A stretch of 64,000 bases of DNA, taken from Methylobacterium sp. (GTDB taxonomy: Bacteria > Pseudomonadota > Alphaproteobacteria > Rhizobiales > Beijerinckiaceae). The position numbers were made by a program, and so were the translations under genes. The DNA is taken from contig JADCBP010000005.1 in assembly GCA_020253445.1 (NCBI GenBank), forward strand, positions 62,001 to 126,000. Reading direction: 5' to 3'. Shown piece by piece: positions 8,196-16,998 of the stretch (the stretch's first letter is position 1; the number at the start of each line of letters is the position of its first letter). The notes beneath the pieces were generated by a model. It was not told the DNA's origin. It ran no database searches and saw only the letters and a list, made by a program, of their open reading frames with translations.

Positions 8196-8402
8196 AAACG
8201 GCTCGACCGGAATCGACCACCGCTCAAAACAAGCCTCTAGCGCCTCCCTGTCCTCGCTTCAACCGATCTTGGTTGAAAATTGCGTCTTCTTCGTCACACC
8301 CCAACCGGGAATGGCAAGGAGCGCAGAGAGTTGAAGAAGCGGCTCGCGTGAGACTTGCAAGGCCGGCATCAGGGCTGTAAGGAACCGGCCTCGCGTCGGT
8401 CG

Positions 8403-8479
8403 CGGAGTGTAGCGCAGTCTGGTAGCGCACCTCGTTCGGGACGAGGGGGTCGCAGGTTCGAATCCTGCCACTCCGACCA
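8403..8479 (+). tRNA. tRNA-Pro (anticodon CGG)
   Basis: The acceptor strands CGGAGTG and CACTCCG pair, followed by A and an encoded CCA. The D arm is GCGCAGTCTGGTAGCGC, the anticodon arm CCTCG TTCGGGA CGAGG gives CGG, and the T loop is GGTTCGAATCC. The length is 77 nt. Confidence 0.95.
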
Positions 8480-8522
8480 CGCGAATTTCCTCCCTCGCGG
8501 GCGAGATCGGGCGGCGCAGGCG

Positions 8523-9722
8523 CTAGCCCATTATTCGATCGGCTTCCGCCGCCGCAACGAAGACATGGTAGAGAGATGAGGCGGGCACGAGGGCGGTCGC
8601 CACCTCCCCCTGCGCATCGAACTGATCGATCCAGCCTCCCGCAAAGGGGCCGGCGAGGTAGGTCTTCAGCATCTGTTCGATCAAATGCTCGGCGGCTTCG
8701 TCCGCACGGTCCGCACCGGTCTCGACCTGCGCAAGCCAGGCCTTGATGAGCTCGGTCTGTGGCCAGAGCCGGCGCGTGAGCTTGCGCGGCTGGCTCAGGG
8801 TGTCAATCTCGTCGATGAGAAAGCCGTGGACCGGTTCGGCTGCACGCAGGGCTGCGCCCAGGAAATGCGTCGCCATCGGCGTCGGCGGCTGGCTGATCAT
8901 CTGGTCGTGCTTACGCAGCAACCAGGCCCATTCCGCCATATGTCCCGGCTCGACGATGGATGCGCCATTCTCCTCGACCGCCTTCCAGTCATCGCCGAAG
9001 AACTCGAGCAGCAGCCGGGACTTGCGGTCGATGAAGGTCTGTTCGAGCATCCGGCGATAGCGTGCGGCTTCCTTCAGTGCTTCGGGATGGCCCACGGTCT
9101 CCGCCAGCGCCAGCATGGCCTCGAACATGTGCATGTGGGGGTTCTGACGGCGCGGCAGGGCAGGCGGAAGCGATTCCAGCAGGAAGCCCTTCGGGTCTGT
9201 CAGGTTCTCGCGCACGAAAGCCAGCACGATATCGAGCAGCGTCCGCACCTGCGCATCGCCCGAAGCGCGCGAAAGCCAGCCCAAGGCCAGCAGGGCAAAG
9301 GCGTGGTCATACGAATCCCGTCTTGCGCTCAGCACCGAGCCGTCGGGATTGAGAACCTCAACGAAGCCGGGGTTCCCGTCCGGCGACCAGGCTCGATTCA
9401 GGAGACACTCCAACCCCTTGAAGGCGAGGCGAAGGCTATCGGTCCAGCCCAGCATGCTGGCATGCGCCAGAACATAGATCTGCCGCCATTGCACGCGCGT
9501 GCGGCGCGGGGCTGCAACATCCGGTCGGGCCTTGAAATCAAAACGCTCGTGAAAGCCGCCATGTTTTTCGTCCCACCCCGAGATGCTCCAGAATGGCAGG
9601 CTGTCGCGCTTCATCCAGCCCGTGAATTCCCGGACCACAGCGCTGGGCGCACGGCCGCGATGCAGGGTCGCCGAACGGCGAGCGCGAGGCATCGAATTGG
9701 TAGCGGAAGGGTTTCTTGACAT
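8523..9722 (-). CDS. AGE-family epimerase/isomerase (N-acylglucosamine 2-epimerase type), about 399 aa
   Basis: The sequence shows the (alpha/alpha)6-barrel pattern of AGE and aldose-ketose isomerases: [60 protein letters not shown] and [15 protein letters not shown], with the conserved His and Arg positions expected for sugar ring handling. Members interconvert GlcNAc/ManNAc, mannose/fructose or Man6P/Fru6P; the substrate cannot be read here. The start is uncertain: ATG 9722 was chosen, ATG 9740 and 9692 are alternatives and none has a strong ribosome binding site. Confidence 0.85.
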   Translation of the reverse strand: MSRNPSATNSMPRARRSATLHRGRAPSAVVREFTGWMKRDSLPFWSISGWDEKHGGFHERFDFKARPDVAAPRRTRVQWRQIYVLAHASMLGWTDSLRLAFKGLECLLNRAWSPDGNPGFVEVLNPDGSVLSARRDSYDHAFALLALGWLSRASGDAQVRTLLDIVLAFVRENLTDPKGFLLESLPPALPRRQNPHMHMFEAMLALAETVGHPEALKEAARYRRMLEQTFIDRKSRLLLEFFGDDWKAVEENGASIVEPGHMAEWAWLLRKHDQMISQPPTPMATHFLGAALRAAEPVHGFLIDEIDTLSQPRKLTRRLWPQTELIKAWLAQVETGADRADEAAEHLIEQMLKTYLAGPFAGGWIDQFDAQGEVATALVPASSLYHVFVAAAEADRIMG

Positions 9723-9829
9723 GCGCCATCTGAAAAACATGACGGAAACATCAGTTTAGCACACCGGGGCGCTTTCGCGCCATGCCCACGTTGCGCGGCG
9801 GGCGATTGTCAGCGGGGGCCTGAAGGTCT

Positions 9830-10711
9830 ATGCCCTCGTCTCCTCTTCCGGTTTGCGTGATTTTGCCGAGGCTTCATTCCATGCCCACCCCCCTCGCCCC
9901 GCCCTGGCCGCGCCGGCCCGAAGGTCGCGTTCTGGTGATGGGGATCCTGAACGTGACGCCGGATTCGTTTTCCGATGGCGGGTTCTTCGCGCAAAGCGGA
10001 GCAGCGATCCGCCATGCCGAGGACATGGTGCAGGAAGGCGCGGATATCCTCGATATCGGCGGCGAATCGACCCGTCCCGGTGCCCAGCCGATTTCCCCTC
10101 GGGAGGAGATTGCGCGCGTGGTACCGGTTCTGATCGCTTTGCAGGACCGCCATTTCACCACGCCGATCTCCATCGATACCTACAAGGCTGAAACGGCAAA
10201 GGCAGCGCTCGCGGCAGGAGCGGTCATCGTCAATGATGTGTGGGGCCTGCAGCATGATCCTGCCATGGCGTCGGTGGTCGCCGAAGCCGGCGCCGGTCTT
10301 GTGATCATGCATAACCGGCACATCAAGGACGAGAACATCGATATTGCGGATGACATGGAGCGCTTCTTCGAGCGCTCCCTCGCGCTTGCGCGAAAGGCGG
10401 GCATTCCGGAGAACCGCATCGCGCTTGATCCCGGCGTGGGCTTCGGCAAGACGCTCGACCAGAACCTCGACGCAATCCGCGCGATCCCGCGCCTCAGGGC
10501 CATGGGCCGACCGGTATTGCTCGGCGTTTCGCGAAAATCCTTTCTTGGGTTCATCACGAATCGCCCGGTCACCGAACGGCTCGCCGGTTCGCTGGCCGCC
10601 GCGATGCTCGGGGTGGAACTCGGTGCGGATATCCTTCGCGTCCACGATATCGGACCGCATATCGACGCGCTCACCGTGCGTGCAGCCCTTTGCCCGGAGA
10701 ACGCCGCATGA
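9830..10711 (+). CDS. folP: Dihydropteroate synthase
   Basis: It condenses p-aminobenzoate with 6-hydroxymethyl-dihydropterin diphosphate in folate synthesis. Motifs: MGILNVTPDSFSDGG and GESTRPGA near the N-terminus, SIDTYKAETA and ALDPGVGFGKT further on, and LGVSRKSFLG plus DILRVHDIGP at the end. ATG 9830 has GAAGG about 5 nt upstream; ATG 9881 is an alternative. The stop overlaps the start of folB as ATGA, so folP-folB-folK is a translationally coupled operon. Confidence 0.95.
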   Translation: MPSSPLPVCVILPRLHSMPTPLAPPWPRRPEGRVLVMGILNVTPDSFSDGGFFAQSGAAIRHAEDMVQEGADILDIGGESTRPGAQPISPREEIARVVPVLIALQDRHFTTPISIDTYKAETAKAALAAGAVIVNDVWGLQHDPAMASVVAEAGAGLVIMHNRHIKDENIDIADDMERFFERSLALARKAGIPENRIALDPGVGFGKTLDQNLDAIRAIPRLRAMGRPVLLGVSRKSFLGFITNRPVTERLAGSLAAAMLGVELGADILRVHDIGPHIDALTVRAALCPENAA

Positions 10712-11088
10712 CCCCGCAAACAGGCGACCGGATCGTGGTGAAGAAGATCGCCGTCTTCGCCTATCATGGTCTTTACGAGGAGGAGGCGCGGCTGGGCCAG
10801 CGCTTCAACATCAGCCTCGAATGCTGGCTCGATCTCGCGCCGGCCGGTCAGGGTGATGACCTTGCGAAGGGCGTGTCCTATGCCGATCTGGTGAGCACGG
10901 TGCAGGAGATCGCGGTGGGCGAGCGCTTTCAGATCATCGAGGCTTTGGGCGAACGAATCGCCACGACCATTCTTGCGCAGCAGCCGCTGATCGAGGCCGT
11001 TGCAGTCACCGTGGAGAAGCCTGGGGCCGCCATCGCCGCGCTGTTCGAAACCATCGAGGTGACGATCCACCGGAGGCGCGCGCGGTGA
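10708..11088 (+). CDS. folB: Dihydroneopterin aldolase
   Basis: 126 aa, the usual length. KKIAVFAYHGLYEEEARLGQ is the family N-terminal block with the catalytic-region Tyr-His-Gly, and SYADLV and QIIEALGERIA follow the FolB pattern. It converts dihydroneopterin to hydroxymethyl-dihydropterin. The start ATG overlaps the folP stop (ATGA) and its stop overlaps the folK GTG start. Confidence 0.92.
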   Translation: MTPQTGDRIVVKKIAVFAYHGLYEEEARLGQRFNISLECWLDLAPAGQGDDLAKGVSYADLVSTVQEIAVGERFQIIEALGERIATTILAQQPLIEAVAVTVEKPGAAIAALFETIEVTIHRRRAR

Positions 11089-11582
11089 GCCAGGCGCGCA
11101 TCCTCGCCCATCTCGCGCTGGGCGCCAATCTCGCGGACCGGTTCGAGGCTCTGCGAGAGGCGACGCGGCGCATCGCGGCCGTGCCGGAGATCAGCCTGCT
11201 TGCCCGTTCGCGCATCTACGAGACGCCGCCCTGGGGCAAGACTGACCAGCCCGCCTTCGCCAATGCCGCGCTCACCCTGCGCACAAGCCTTGCGCCGCGC
11301 GCGCTGCTGGAGACCTGCCTCGAGATCGAGCGCGCCATGGGCCGCGTGCGCCTTGAGCGCTGGGGGCCCCGGCGGATCGATATCGACGTGCTGACCTATG
11401 GCGATGAGCACATCGCCGAGCCGCATCTCACGATCCCGCATCCGGCCATCGCCGACCGCGCCTTCGTGCTGGTGCCGCTTCTGGAAATCGCGCCGGATTT
11501 CACGCTCGATGGAAAGACGGGTGCCGACCTTCTCGCGCGGCTCGATCGCAGCGGCATCAAGCCGGCCGGTGACCTCGCATAA
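11085..11582 (+). CDS. folK: 2-amino-4-hydroxy-6-hydroxymethyldihydropteridine pyrophosphokinase
   Basis: 165 aa starting with GTG inside GTGA shared with the folB stop. ALGANLADRF, SRIYETPPWGKTDQPAFANA and RWGPRRIDIDVLTYG are the substrate and ATP-binding segments of HPPK, the latter a variant of the GPRxLDLDIL motif. It supplies the FolP substrate and completes the three-gene folate cluster. A hairpin follows its stop. Confidence 0.95.
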   Translation: MSQARILAHLALGANLADRFEALREATRRIAAVPEISLLARSRIYETPPWGKTDQPAFANAALTLRTSLAPRALLETCLEIERAMGRVRLERWGPRRIDIDVLTYGDEHIAEPHLTIPHPAIADRAFVLVPLLEIAPDFTLDGKTGADLLARLDRSGIKPAGDLA

Positions 11583-11585
11583 GAA

Positions 11586-11607
11586 AGGCCGGGATTTCTC
11601 CCGGCCT
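11586..11607. terminator. Hairpin after folK
   Basis: AGGCCGGGA, loop TTTC, TCCCGGCCT form a perfect 9-bp stem directly after the folK stop. There is no long T tract, so it may act as a terminator with partner factors or as a bidirectional barrier between folK and the convergent bioY. Confidence 0.6.
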
Positions 11608-11623
11608 CACGTTCCGTGCATAA

Positions 11624-11653
11624 CCCTGAAAATCAGGGCCCTGAAAATCAGGC
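11624..11653 (-). repeat. 15-bp tandem duplication covering the bioY stop codon
   Basis: CCCTGAAAATCAGG occurs at 11624-11637 and at 11639-11652. The second copy holds the real bioY stop (TCA at 11648-11650 on plus) and the first copy repeats it downstream. Each copy is also a small inverted repeat (CCCTGA, TCAGGG). Confidence 0.7.
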
Positions 11654-12238
11654 GCGGCGCAGGTATTCCACCGCGCGCCAGGCCGCCGGCAGAAGCGCCG
11701 CGCCGAGCAGGGTCTTGAACAGCGTCGCCGCATAGAAGGGCGCGACACCGAAAAGATAGGCCTTGCCGGCACCCATGAGCACCGCGAGCCAGGCGAAACC
11801 GAACAGGAAGATCACGGCATGGCCGATGGCCATTGCCGCGAGCGAACCGAGCACGCTCTTGGTCCAGCCGCGCTCGGCGAGGAAGCCGGTCACGAAGGCA
11901 GCCGCCACGAAACCGATGAGATAACCGCCGGTCGGGCCCATCATGTAGGCAAGGCCCACGCCCTTTTCCGGCGTGCCGGCGAAAACGGGAAGCCCGGCGA
12001 GGCCTTCCAGCATGTAGAGCATCACGGTGGCCATGCCGAGGCGCCAGCCAAAGGCTGCGCCGATCACCAGCACGACCAGCGATTGCATGGTCATGGGAAC
12101 CGGGTAGAACGGCACCTGCACCTTGGCCGAAAGCGTCAGAAGGCCCGTCGCAGCCAGCGCAATCGCGGCATCCCGCAGCAGCGAGCGGCTGCCTTTGCCG
12201 GCGAAAACGGTATCGATCAGGGTGGCGCTGTTCTGCAT
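11648..12238 (-). CDS. bioY: Biotin transporter BioY (S component)
   Basis: 196 aa with six hydrophobic segments. KVQVPFYPVPMTMQSLVVL is the conserved BioY loop, and the GMATVMLYMLEGLAGLPVFAG and MGPTGGYLIGFVAAAF blocks are typical. It imports biotin alone or with an ECF energising module; no bioM or bioN is adjacent, so it may work alone or with distant partners. The upstream region has a 14-bp palindrome and a partial BioR-like site. Confidence 0.93.
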   Translation of the reverse strand: MQNSATLIDTVFAGKGSRSLLRDAAIALAATGLLTLSAKVQVPFYPVPMTMQSLVVLVIGAAFGWRLGMATVMLYMLEGLAGLPVFAGTPEKGVGLAYMMGPTGGYLIGFVAAAFVTGFLAERGWTKSVLGSLAAMAIGHAVIFLFGFAWLAVLMGAGKAYLFGVAPFYAATLFKTLLGAALLPAAWRAVEYLRRA

Positions 12239-12304
12239 GGACGTCCTCTTTCGCTCTCGGCCCCGGAACCGGCTTCAAAGGGAAAAGGTTGCGCCGGCGC
12301 CTAG

Positions 12305-12328
12305 TGGTCTATAGGCCGGTATACCGGC
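12305..12328. promoter_or_regulatory. Palindrome and weak BioR-like site upstream of bioY
   Basis: GCCGGTATACCGGC at 12315-12328 is a perfect 14-bp palindrome between divergent bioY and the MBL-fold gene. Next to it TGGTCTATAG (12305-12314) matches 7 of 10 positions of TTATCTATAA, the site I recall for the GntR-type biotin repressor BioR of alphaproteobacteria. The match is weak and the regulator is not in the window. Confidence 0.35.
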
Positions 12329-12356
12329 GAAGACAAGTTGGTGAAGAGGCTGGCCC

Positions 12357-13262
12357 ATGGATGTTCCCTTCAACCTCGCCCCGCCTGAAACAGCCCGGCT
12401 GGAGGAAGTCGCGCCCGGCATTCGCCGGCTCGTGGCGGGGAATGCCGGGCCGTTCACCTTCACGGGCACCTGCACCTATCTCGTGGGCACGTCGGACCTC
12501 GCGATCATCGATCCCGGACCGGAGGATGGCGCGCATTTCGCGCGGCTCCTCGCGGCGATCGGCGAAGCGCGCGTGGCCGCGATTCTCGTGACGCATACCC
12601 ATCGCGACCATTCCCCGCTTGCGCGTCCTCTCGCCGAACGCACCGGCGCGCCCATCCATGGCTGCGCTCCGCATGCGCCGGCCCGCCCCTTGCGCCTCGG
12701 CGAGGTGAACCCGCTGGATGCCTCGGCAGATTTCGATCACCGGCCGGAGGTCGAAAGCGCGGATGGGGCGCGCATCCTCGTGGGCGAACACGCTTTCGAG
12801 GCGATCCATACCCCAGGCCATACCGCGAACCACGTGAGCTTCGCGCTTTCAGGCACGGGAATCGTCTTCTCGGGCGACCATGTGATGGGCTGGTCCACCT
12901 CCATCGTCGCGCCGCCCGATGGCTCGATGGCCGATTACATGGCCTCGCTGGAAAAGCTTGCAGGGCGCGAGGAGGATGCGCTCTACCTTCCCGGCCATGG
13001 CGGCGGCGTGGCCGATCCGCGGCGCTTCAGCCGCGCGATCCTGAGCCACCGGAAGCAGCGCGAATCACAGATCCTGGATCGCCTTTCGGACGGGCCGCGC
13101 AGGGTGCAGAAGCTGGTCGAGGAGAACTATCCCGGCCTGCGCCCGGAACTGAAGGGCGCGGCCGGGCTCTCCACCTTCGCGCATCTCGAGGATCTCTTCG
13201 CGCGAGGGCTCATCACGGCCGAGCCGGAACTCGCCATGGATGCCGTGTTCCGGCGAGCCTGA
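12357..13262 (+). CDS. MBL-fold metallo-hydrolase, LACTB2-like (301 aa)
   Basis: The metal motif THTHRDHSPLA (about residues 80-90), IHTPGHTANHVSF, and FSGDHVMGW give the His and Asp ligands of a metallo-beta-lactamase fold. A C-terminal winged-helix-like tail (VQKLVEENYPGLRPELKGAA) follows, as in LACTB2-type members, some of which are endoribonucleases. The substrate cannot be told from sequence. It diverges from bioY. Confidence 0.85.
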   Translation: MDVPFNLAPPETARLEEVAPGIRRLVAGNAGPFTFTGTCTYLVGTSDLAIIDPGPEDGAHFARLLAAIGEARVAAILVTHTHRDHSPLARPLAERTGAPIHGCAPHAPARPLRLGEVNPLDASADFDHRPEVESADGARILVGEHAFEAIHTPGHTANHVSFALSGTGIVFSGDHVMGWSTSIVAPPDGSMADYMASLEKLAGREEDALYLPGHGGGVADPRRFSRAILSHRKQRESQILDRLSDGPRRVQKLVEENYPGLRPELKGAAGLSTFAHLEDLFARGLITAEPELAMDAVFRRA

Positions 13263-13263
13263 C

Positions 13264-13369
13264 CGGAGCGGATTACGATCTGAATGGCTCAGACCGTCCG
13301 TTCTCATTTCTTGTTATTTCACGCATCTTCTTCGACCAACCGGTATCCGATGGATCGGAAAAGGCTCTA
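13264..13369 (-). repeat. RIME-like dispersed element, copy 3 (reversed)
   Basis: Read leftward it begins TAGAGCCTTTTCCGATC, contains GGATACCGGTTGGTCGAAG, then AACAAGAAATGAGAACGGAC, closely matching the copy at 3161-3250. The first TAG (complement of 13367-13369) is the stop codon of the DUF1499 gene, so the element starts exactly at the gene end. Confidence 0.75.
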
Positions 13370-14137
13370 ATCGCGCGAGGCGAGGATTTCCTCCGCGAGA
13401 CGGCGGATCCGCTGGGCATTCGCGCCGAAATCATGCCGGCCGATGCGGCTCGCGGAGCGGATATCCACGCGTGTTCCGGCCGGGGAGGGGCGCAAGCGGA
13501 TCGTGATGTCGTCCTGAAAGCGCAGCAGGGTCGTCTCGGCAATCGCCTCGATACGCCCCTGTCCCGAGCGGCCACCCGGCGCCGATTGCTCGATGATGCG
13601 CCAGCGCAGCCTCTGCACCGCCTCGAGAACCAGCCGGAAAGCCTGATCGGCCTCCATATCCAGCACCAGCGGCCGGATATCCGGATAGGCGGGGCGCTGA
13701 CGCTCGCGCTCGCGCGGGTCGCGGACCGGCGGAACATGCCCCTTCCGGGCTTGAAGCGCGACCGAGGAGCGCGAGAATTCCGGCGGATCATCGAGGTCGG
13801 TCGTGATGTCGTTCAGAAGTGGAAGGCGCCTGGACTCGATCGCCAGAAAAGCCGGCCCGCCAAGAACGGACAGGGCGAGAATGACGGTTCGAAACAGCCG
13901 GAACAGGCCCGTTCTCCCGTTCCGCCACATATCGATGGCGCCGACCCCGGCCACCGCCAGCGCGAGCATGGCCAGAAAAGCCGCGAGGCCGATGAGCACC
14001 AGCGCCCGCCCCGGATCAACCTGGCCGGATCGCGCAAGAAGAATGGCCAGAAGCGCCAGCGGAACTGCCACGAAGGCCAGGTGCTCGGCCCAGATCATGA
14101 AACGGGATGGACGTGCGAAGGAAAGCCGCGTTGCCAT
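13367..14137 (-). CDS. DUF1499-domain membrane protein (256 aa)
   Basis: Two N-terminal membrane segments (about residues 18-40 and 48-70) and a third near 85-105 precede a soluble domain with DLDDPPEFSR, PDIRPLVLDMEADQAFRLVL, RWRIIEQ and FQDDITIRLRPSPAGTRVDI followed by RSASRIGRHDFGANAQRI, the DUF1499 signature. Function unknown. The start is taken at ATG 14137 (MATRLSFARPSRF). The TAG stop is supplied by a dispersed repeat. Confidence 0.8.
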   Translation of the reverse strand: MATRLSFARPSRFMIWAEHLAFVAVPLALLAILLARSGQVDPGRALVLIGLAAFLAMLALAVAGVGAIDMWRNGRTGLFRLFRTVILALSVLGGPAFLAIESRRLPLLNDITTDLDDPPEFSRSSVALQARKGHVPPVRDPRERERQRPAYPDIRPLVLDMEADQAFRLVLEAVQRLRWRIIEQSAPGGRSGQGRIEAIAETTLLRFQDDITIRLRPSPAGTRVDIRSASRIGRHDFGANAQRIRRLAEEILASRD

Positions 14138-14344
14138 CGTTACCCTGCGAAAAGCTGGCCACCGCACGATTTTTCGCAACGAATTGCTGCGTGGCAGGCG
14201 TGCGAGTAGGCAAAGGGCGGCATGGCAGCTTCCTGCAAATCAGCCGGTTTCTTGCGTTTTTCCTGCCATGGCTTGAGCCGAATGGAAAGGCCGGCCGCGC
14301 GATAAACACTTGAAAAGACGCACGAGCCGCGCCAAGGGAAACAT

Positions 14345-14797
14345 ATGATGGATGAACGCAGCGTGACTCCGGCCCGCATCTGGTTCCGCTTCTTGCGGTT
14401 GCATCAGCGTGGGCATTCCGCGATGTCCGGGCGCTTGCGCTCCATTGGACTCTCCGTGGCCCAGTTCGACCTGCTTTCGACATTGACGGAGGATGAGGGC
14501 ATCACGCAGCGTGACCTCGCCGAGCGGCTCTATGTCACGAAGGGCAATGTCTCGGGCCTTGTGGATCGGCTGGTCGAGGCTGGACTTGTGGATCGCAAAC
14601 CGATCCCGGGTGATCGGCGCTCCCACGCGCTGCATCTCACTTCCGAGGGCCGTCGCCTCGCCGCGGAAGGCATGGATGTGCAGAAACGCTTCATCCAGGA
14701 AACGATTGGCCGTCTGCCCGCCAGCGATCTGGAGTTGCTCGACCAGACGTTCTCGCGCTGGCGCGACACTTTCAAGAGTCTCGAAGCCAAGGGCTGA
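14345..14797 (+). CDS. MarR-family transcriptional regulator (150 aa)
   Basis: Winged-helix core: SVAQFDLLSTLTEDEGITQR, DLAERLYVTKGNVSGLVDRL and the wing DRKPIPGDRRSHALHLT with the conserved DRR. Dimerisation helices lie at both ends. The target is unknown; neighbours give no clear candidate, and whether it binds the tandem palindromes at 1025-1060 cannot be decided from sequence. Confidence 0.88.
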   Translation: MMDERSVTPARIWFRFLRLHQRGHSAMSGRLRSIGLSVAQFDLLSTLTEDEGITQRDLAERLYVTKGNVSGLVDRLVEAGLVDRKPIPGDRRSHALHLTSEGRRLAAEGMDVQKRFIQETIGRLPASDLELLDQTFSRWRDTFKSLEAKG

Positions 14798-14937
14798 GTC
14801 ATCGCATCAGAAATCTTAACCTATCTTAACGCTTTGCCGCGGGTTTTCCACAATCGCGCCCAACGCCAATCACGATGCACCGCGATTACTGGCGTCATTC
14901 CGGGTCCACCCGGTCTCCATTGCCAAGAGGAAACAGC

Positions 14938-15147
14938 ATGCCCCCGGCCTCGCTTTTCGCGGAAAGCCTTCGCAACCGTGAAACGATCCCCCTCACCCGC
15001 GAGCGCCTTGCCGTTGCCGGCCACATTGCCACGCATTACCGCGCGATCCGCTTGCCTGCCCTTGCCGCCGCTGCGAGTCGCGTGGCCGAGCGCCGTCGGG
15101 CCCGCGAGCGCACGAAGCAGATCGCGCAGACCGGATGGAGCGACTGA
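14938..15147 (+). CDS. Small basic protein, hypothetical (69 aa)
   Basis: ATG 14938 (MPPASLFAESLRNRE) has AAGAGGAAAC about 5 nt upstream, a good ribosome binding site. The product is Arg- and Ala-rich and helical with no membrane segment. A strong hairpin follows the stop. No family is recognised; the main support is the ribosome binding site and the terminator. Confidence 0.5.
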   Translation: MPPASLFAESLRNRETIPLTRERLAVAGHIATHYRAIRLPALAAAASRVAERRRARERTKQIAQTGWSD

Positions 15148-15170
15148 CAACCATCGGGCAGGAAACAAAA

Positions 15171-15193
15171 AAGGCGGCCAAAAAGGCCGCCTT
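15171..15193. terminator. Bidirectional terminator hairpin
   Basis: AAGGCGGCC, loop AAAAA, GGCCGCCTT with A-rich and T-rich flanks (AAACAAAA before, TTGTTCGTTTCT after) forms a rho-independent style hairpin between the small protein gene and the convergent L,D-transpeptidase gene. Confidence 0.8.
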
Positions 15194-15218
15194 GTTCGTT
15201 TCTGTCCCAGCCTGCTGC

Positions 15219-15863
15219 TCAGCGCACGATGACTTTCGAGCCGATCTGCACGCGGGCATAGAGATCAATCACGTCGATATTGTGCATGCGGATGCAGCCC
15301 AGCGAGACCGGCTGACCGATCATCTCCGGCTCGTTCGTGCCGTGGATGCGATATTCCGTGTCGCGACCGCGTTCATCATAAAGGTAAAGTCCGCGCGCCC
15401 CCAGCGGATTGTTCGGGCCGCCTGGCACGGTGGAGGGCAGGCCCGGCGCCATGCGGCGCGCTTCGTTCCCCGGGGTCCAGGAGGGCCACTCGACCTTGCG
15501 GCCGATGGTGGCGGTGCCGCGCCATTGATGCGATTCCATGCCCGGCGAGATCTCGTAGCGCAGGACCGTATTCGGATCCTCGACAAAATACAGGAAGCGG
15601 GCCTCGTTATCGACAATGATCGTGCCCGGTGTCTTTTCGCCCGTCGAATTCGGCATGCGAATGCGTGCCCGCATCGGATCGAGTTCTCGCGCGAAGCTCT
15701 GCGGCGCGAGCGCCAGCAATTCAACATCGCGCTTCGAGAGGCTCGGATCGGGGAAGGAGGTGTAGGTGTTGCACGCAGCGGTCGCGAGGGCAATGCAAGC
15801 CGCAACACATGCTTTCATGGCGAGAGGCAATGAGGACATCGTTTCGGAAGAATGATTGATCAT
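15219..15863 (-). CDS. L,D-transpeptidase (YkuD family), exported
   Basis: The catalytic motif HGTNEPEMIGQPVSLGCIRM carries the conserved His and Cys of YkuD L,D-transpeptidases, which form 3-3 peptidoglycan cross-links or attach lipoproteins. A hydrophobic N-terminus (ACVAACIALATAACNTY) with Ala-Ala-Cys suggests a lipoprotein signal. The start is uncertain: ATG 15863 (MINHSSETM) is used, ATG 15839 is close behind. It likely acts in the periplasm on the cell wall. Confidence 0.88.
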   Translation of the reverse strand: MINHSSETMSSLPLAMKACVAACIALATAACNTYTSFPDPSLSKRDVELLALAPQSFARELDPMRARIRMPNSTGEKTPGTIIVDNEARFLYFVEDPNTVLRYEISPGMESHQWRGTATIGRKVEWPSWTPGNEARRMAPGLPSTVPGGPNNPLGARGLYLYDERGRDTEYRIHGTNEPEMIGQPVSLGCIRMHNIDVIDLYARVQIGSKVIVR

Positions 15864-16055
15864 GGTTGCGTTTTGATTAATGACCCGGGCTTCTTCCGAC
15901 GAGTGCGGGAAAGACACACCGTTTCCCGATATGCCGCACGGCAAGATTTTTCAGAACGCAAGGATTGCGCTATCGTGAACAACAAACTCACAGCCAGGAG
16001 GCTCAGGCGTTGATCGTCCGTTCCATCCGGCGCGATTGCAGCGGATCATCGCACC

Positions 16056-16985
16056 ATGACAACGCTGTTGATGACTGATTCGGTTTTTCAGGGCCATGCC
16101 ATCCCGGCCGGACATCCGGAGCGGCCGGAACGGCTGCGTGCGATCGAGCGTGTTCTGGACAGCCCCGAATTCGCCACGCTGCGGCGTGAGGCCGCCATCA
16201 CCGCGCCACTCGATCAGGCGACGCTGGCGCATCCCGATGAATATGTTCGCATCATTGCCGCGAGTGCTCCCTCGGAAGGATTTCGTTTCCTCGATGGCGA
16301 CACCTCCATGTCGCCCGGCACGATGCCGGCCGTGCTGGCCGCGATGGGCTCGGCCTGCCGCGCAGTCGATGAGGTGTTGAAAGGCGTCTTCGCCAATGCC
16401 TTCGTCGCGAGCCGCCCGCCGGGCCATCACGCCGAGAAGGCAACGCCCATGGGCTTCTGCTTTTTCAACACAATCGCCATCGCCGCGCGCCACGCCCGGA
16501 AGGCGCATGGCGTGAAGCGCGTCGCGATCCTCGACTGGGATGTGCATCACGGCAACGGCACGCAGGATATCTTCTGGGACGAGAAGGACATTCTTTTCAT
16601 CTCGTCGCATGAGATGCCGCTCTATCCCGGTTCCGGGGCCGAGAACGAGACGGGCAGCCACGGGATGATCCATAATGTGCCGCTGGCCGCAGGCACCGAT
16701 GGCGCGATGTTCCGCGCGATCTACGAGGCAAAGGTGTTTCCTCGCCTCGAGGCGCATCAACCGGAGGTGATCCTCATCTCCGCTGGCTTCGATGCGCATC
16801 GCCGCGATCCGCTGGCCAATCTCAGGCTCGAAGCCGAGGATTTCGGCTGGGCGACGCGGCGCGTGATGGAGATCGCGGACCGCGTCTGCGGCGGGAAGAT
16901 CGTCAGCCTGCTTGAGGGGGGCTATGATCTCGAAGGGCTTTCATCCTCCGTCGCCGCCCATATGCGGGAACTGATGAAGGCCTGA
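16056..16985 (+). CDS. Histone-deacetylase-family (acetoin utilisation / acetylpolyamine type) hydrolase (309 aa)
   Basis: Class II HDAC-like zinc hydrolase: ASRPPGHHAEKATPMGFCFF, DWDVHHGNGTQDIFW with the zinc Asp and His, SAGFDAHRRDPL with the second Asp, and LEGGYD with the catalytic-region Tyr. Bacterial members deacetylate acetylpolyamines or proteins. Length is normal for the bacterial group. It is convergent with ribB; no polyamine genes are nearby. Confidence 0.9.
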   Translation: MTTLLMTDSVFQGHAIPAGHPERPERLRAIERVLDSPEFATLRREAAITAPLDQATLAHPDEYVRIIAASAPSEGFRFLDGDTSMSPGTMPAVLAAMGSACRAVDEVLKGVFANAFVASRPPGHHAEKATPMGFCFFNTIAIAARHARKAHGVKRVAILDWDVHHGNGTQDIFWDEKDILFISSHEMPLYPGSGAENETGSHGMIHNVPLAAGTDGAMFRAIYEAKVFPRLEAHQPEVILISAGFDAHRRDPLANLRLEAEDFGWATRRVMEIADRVCGGKIVSLLEGGYDLEGLSSSVAAHMRELMKA

Positions 16986-16998
16986 TTGGCCTCGCGCG

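Noticed and set aside
7972-8220. Minus frame through tRNA-Gln
   Set aside because: The middle part translates the tRNA itself; no ribosome binding site and no domain.
8355-8579. Plus frame through tRNA-Pro
   Set aside because: It is the common spurious translation of a tRNA gene ([15 protein letters not shown] type).
14816-14830. TTAAC repeated 10 bp apart, resembling a CtrA site
   Set aside because: The CtrA consensus needs TTAA-N7-TTAA (11-bp period); here the spacing is one base short and the site lies after a MarR gene.
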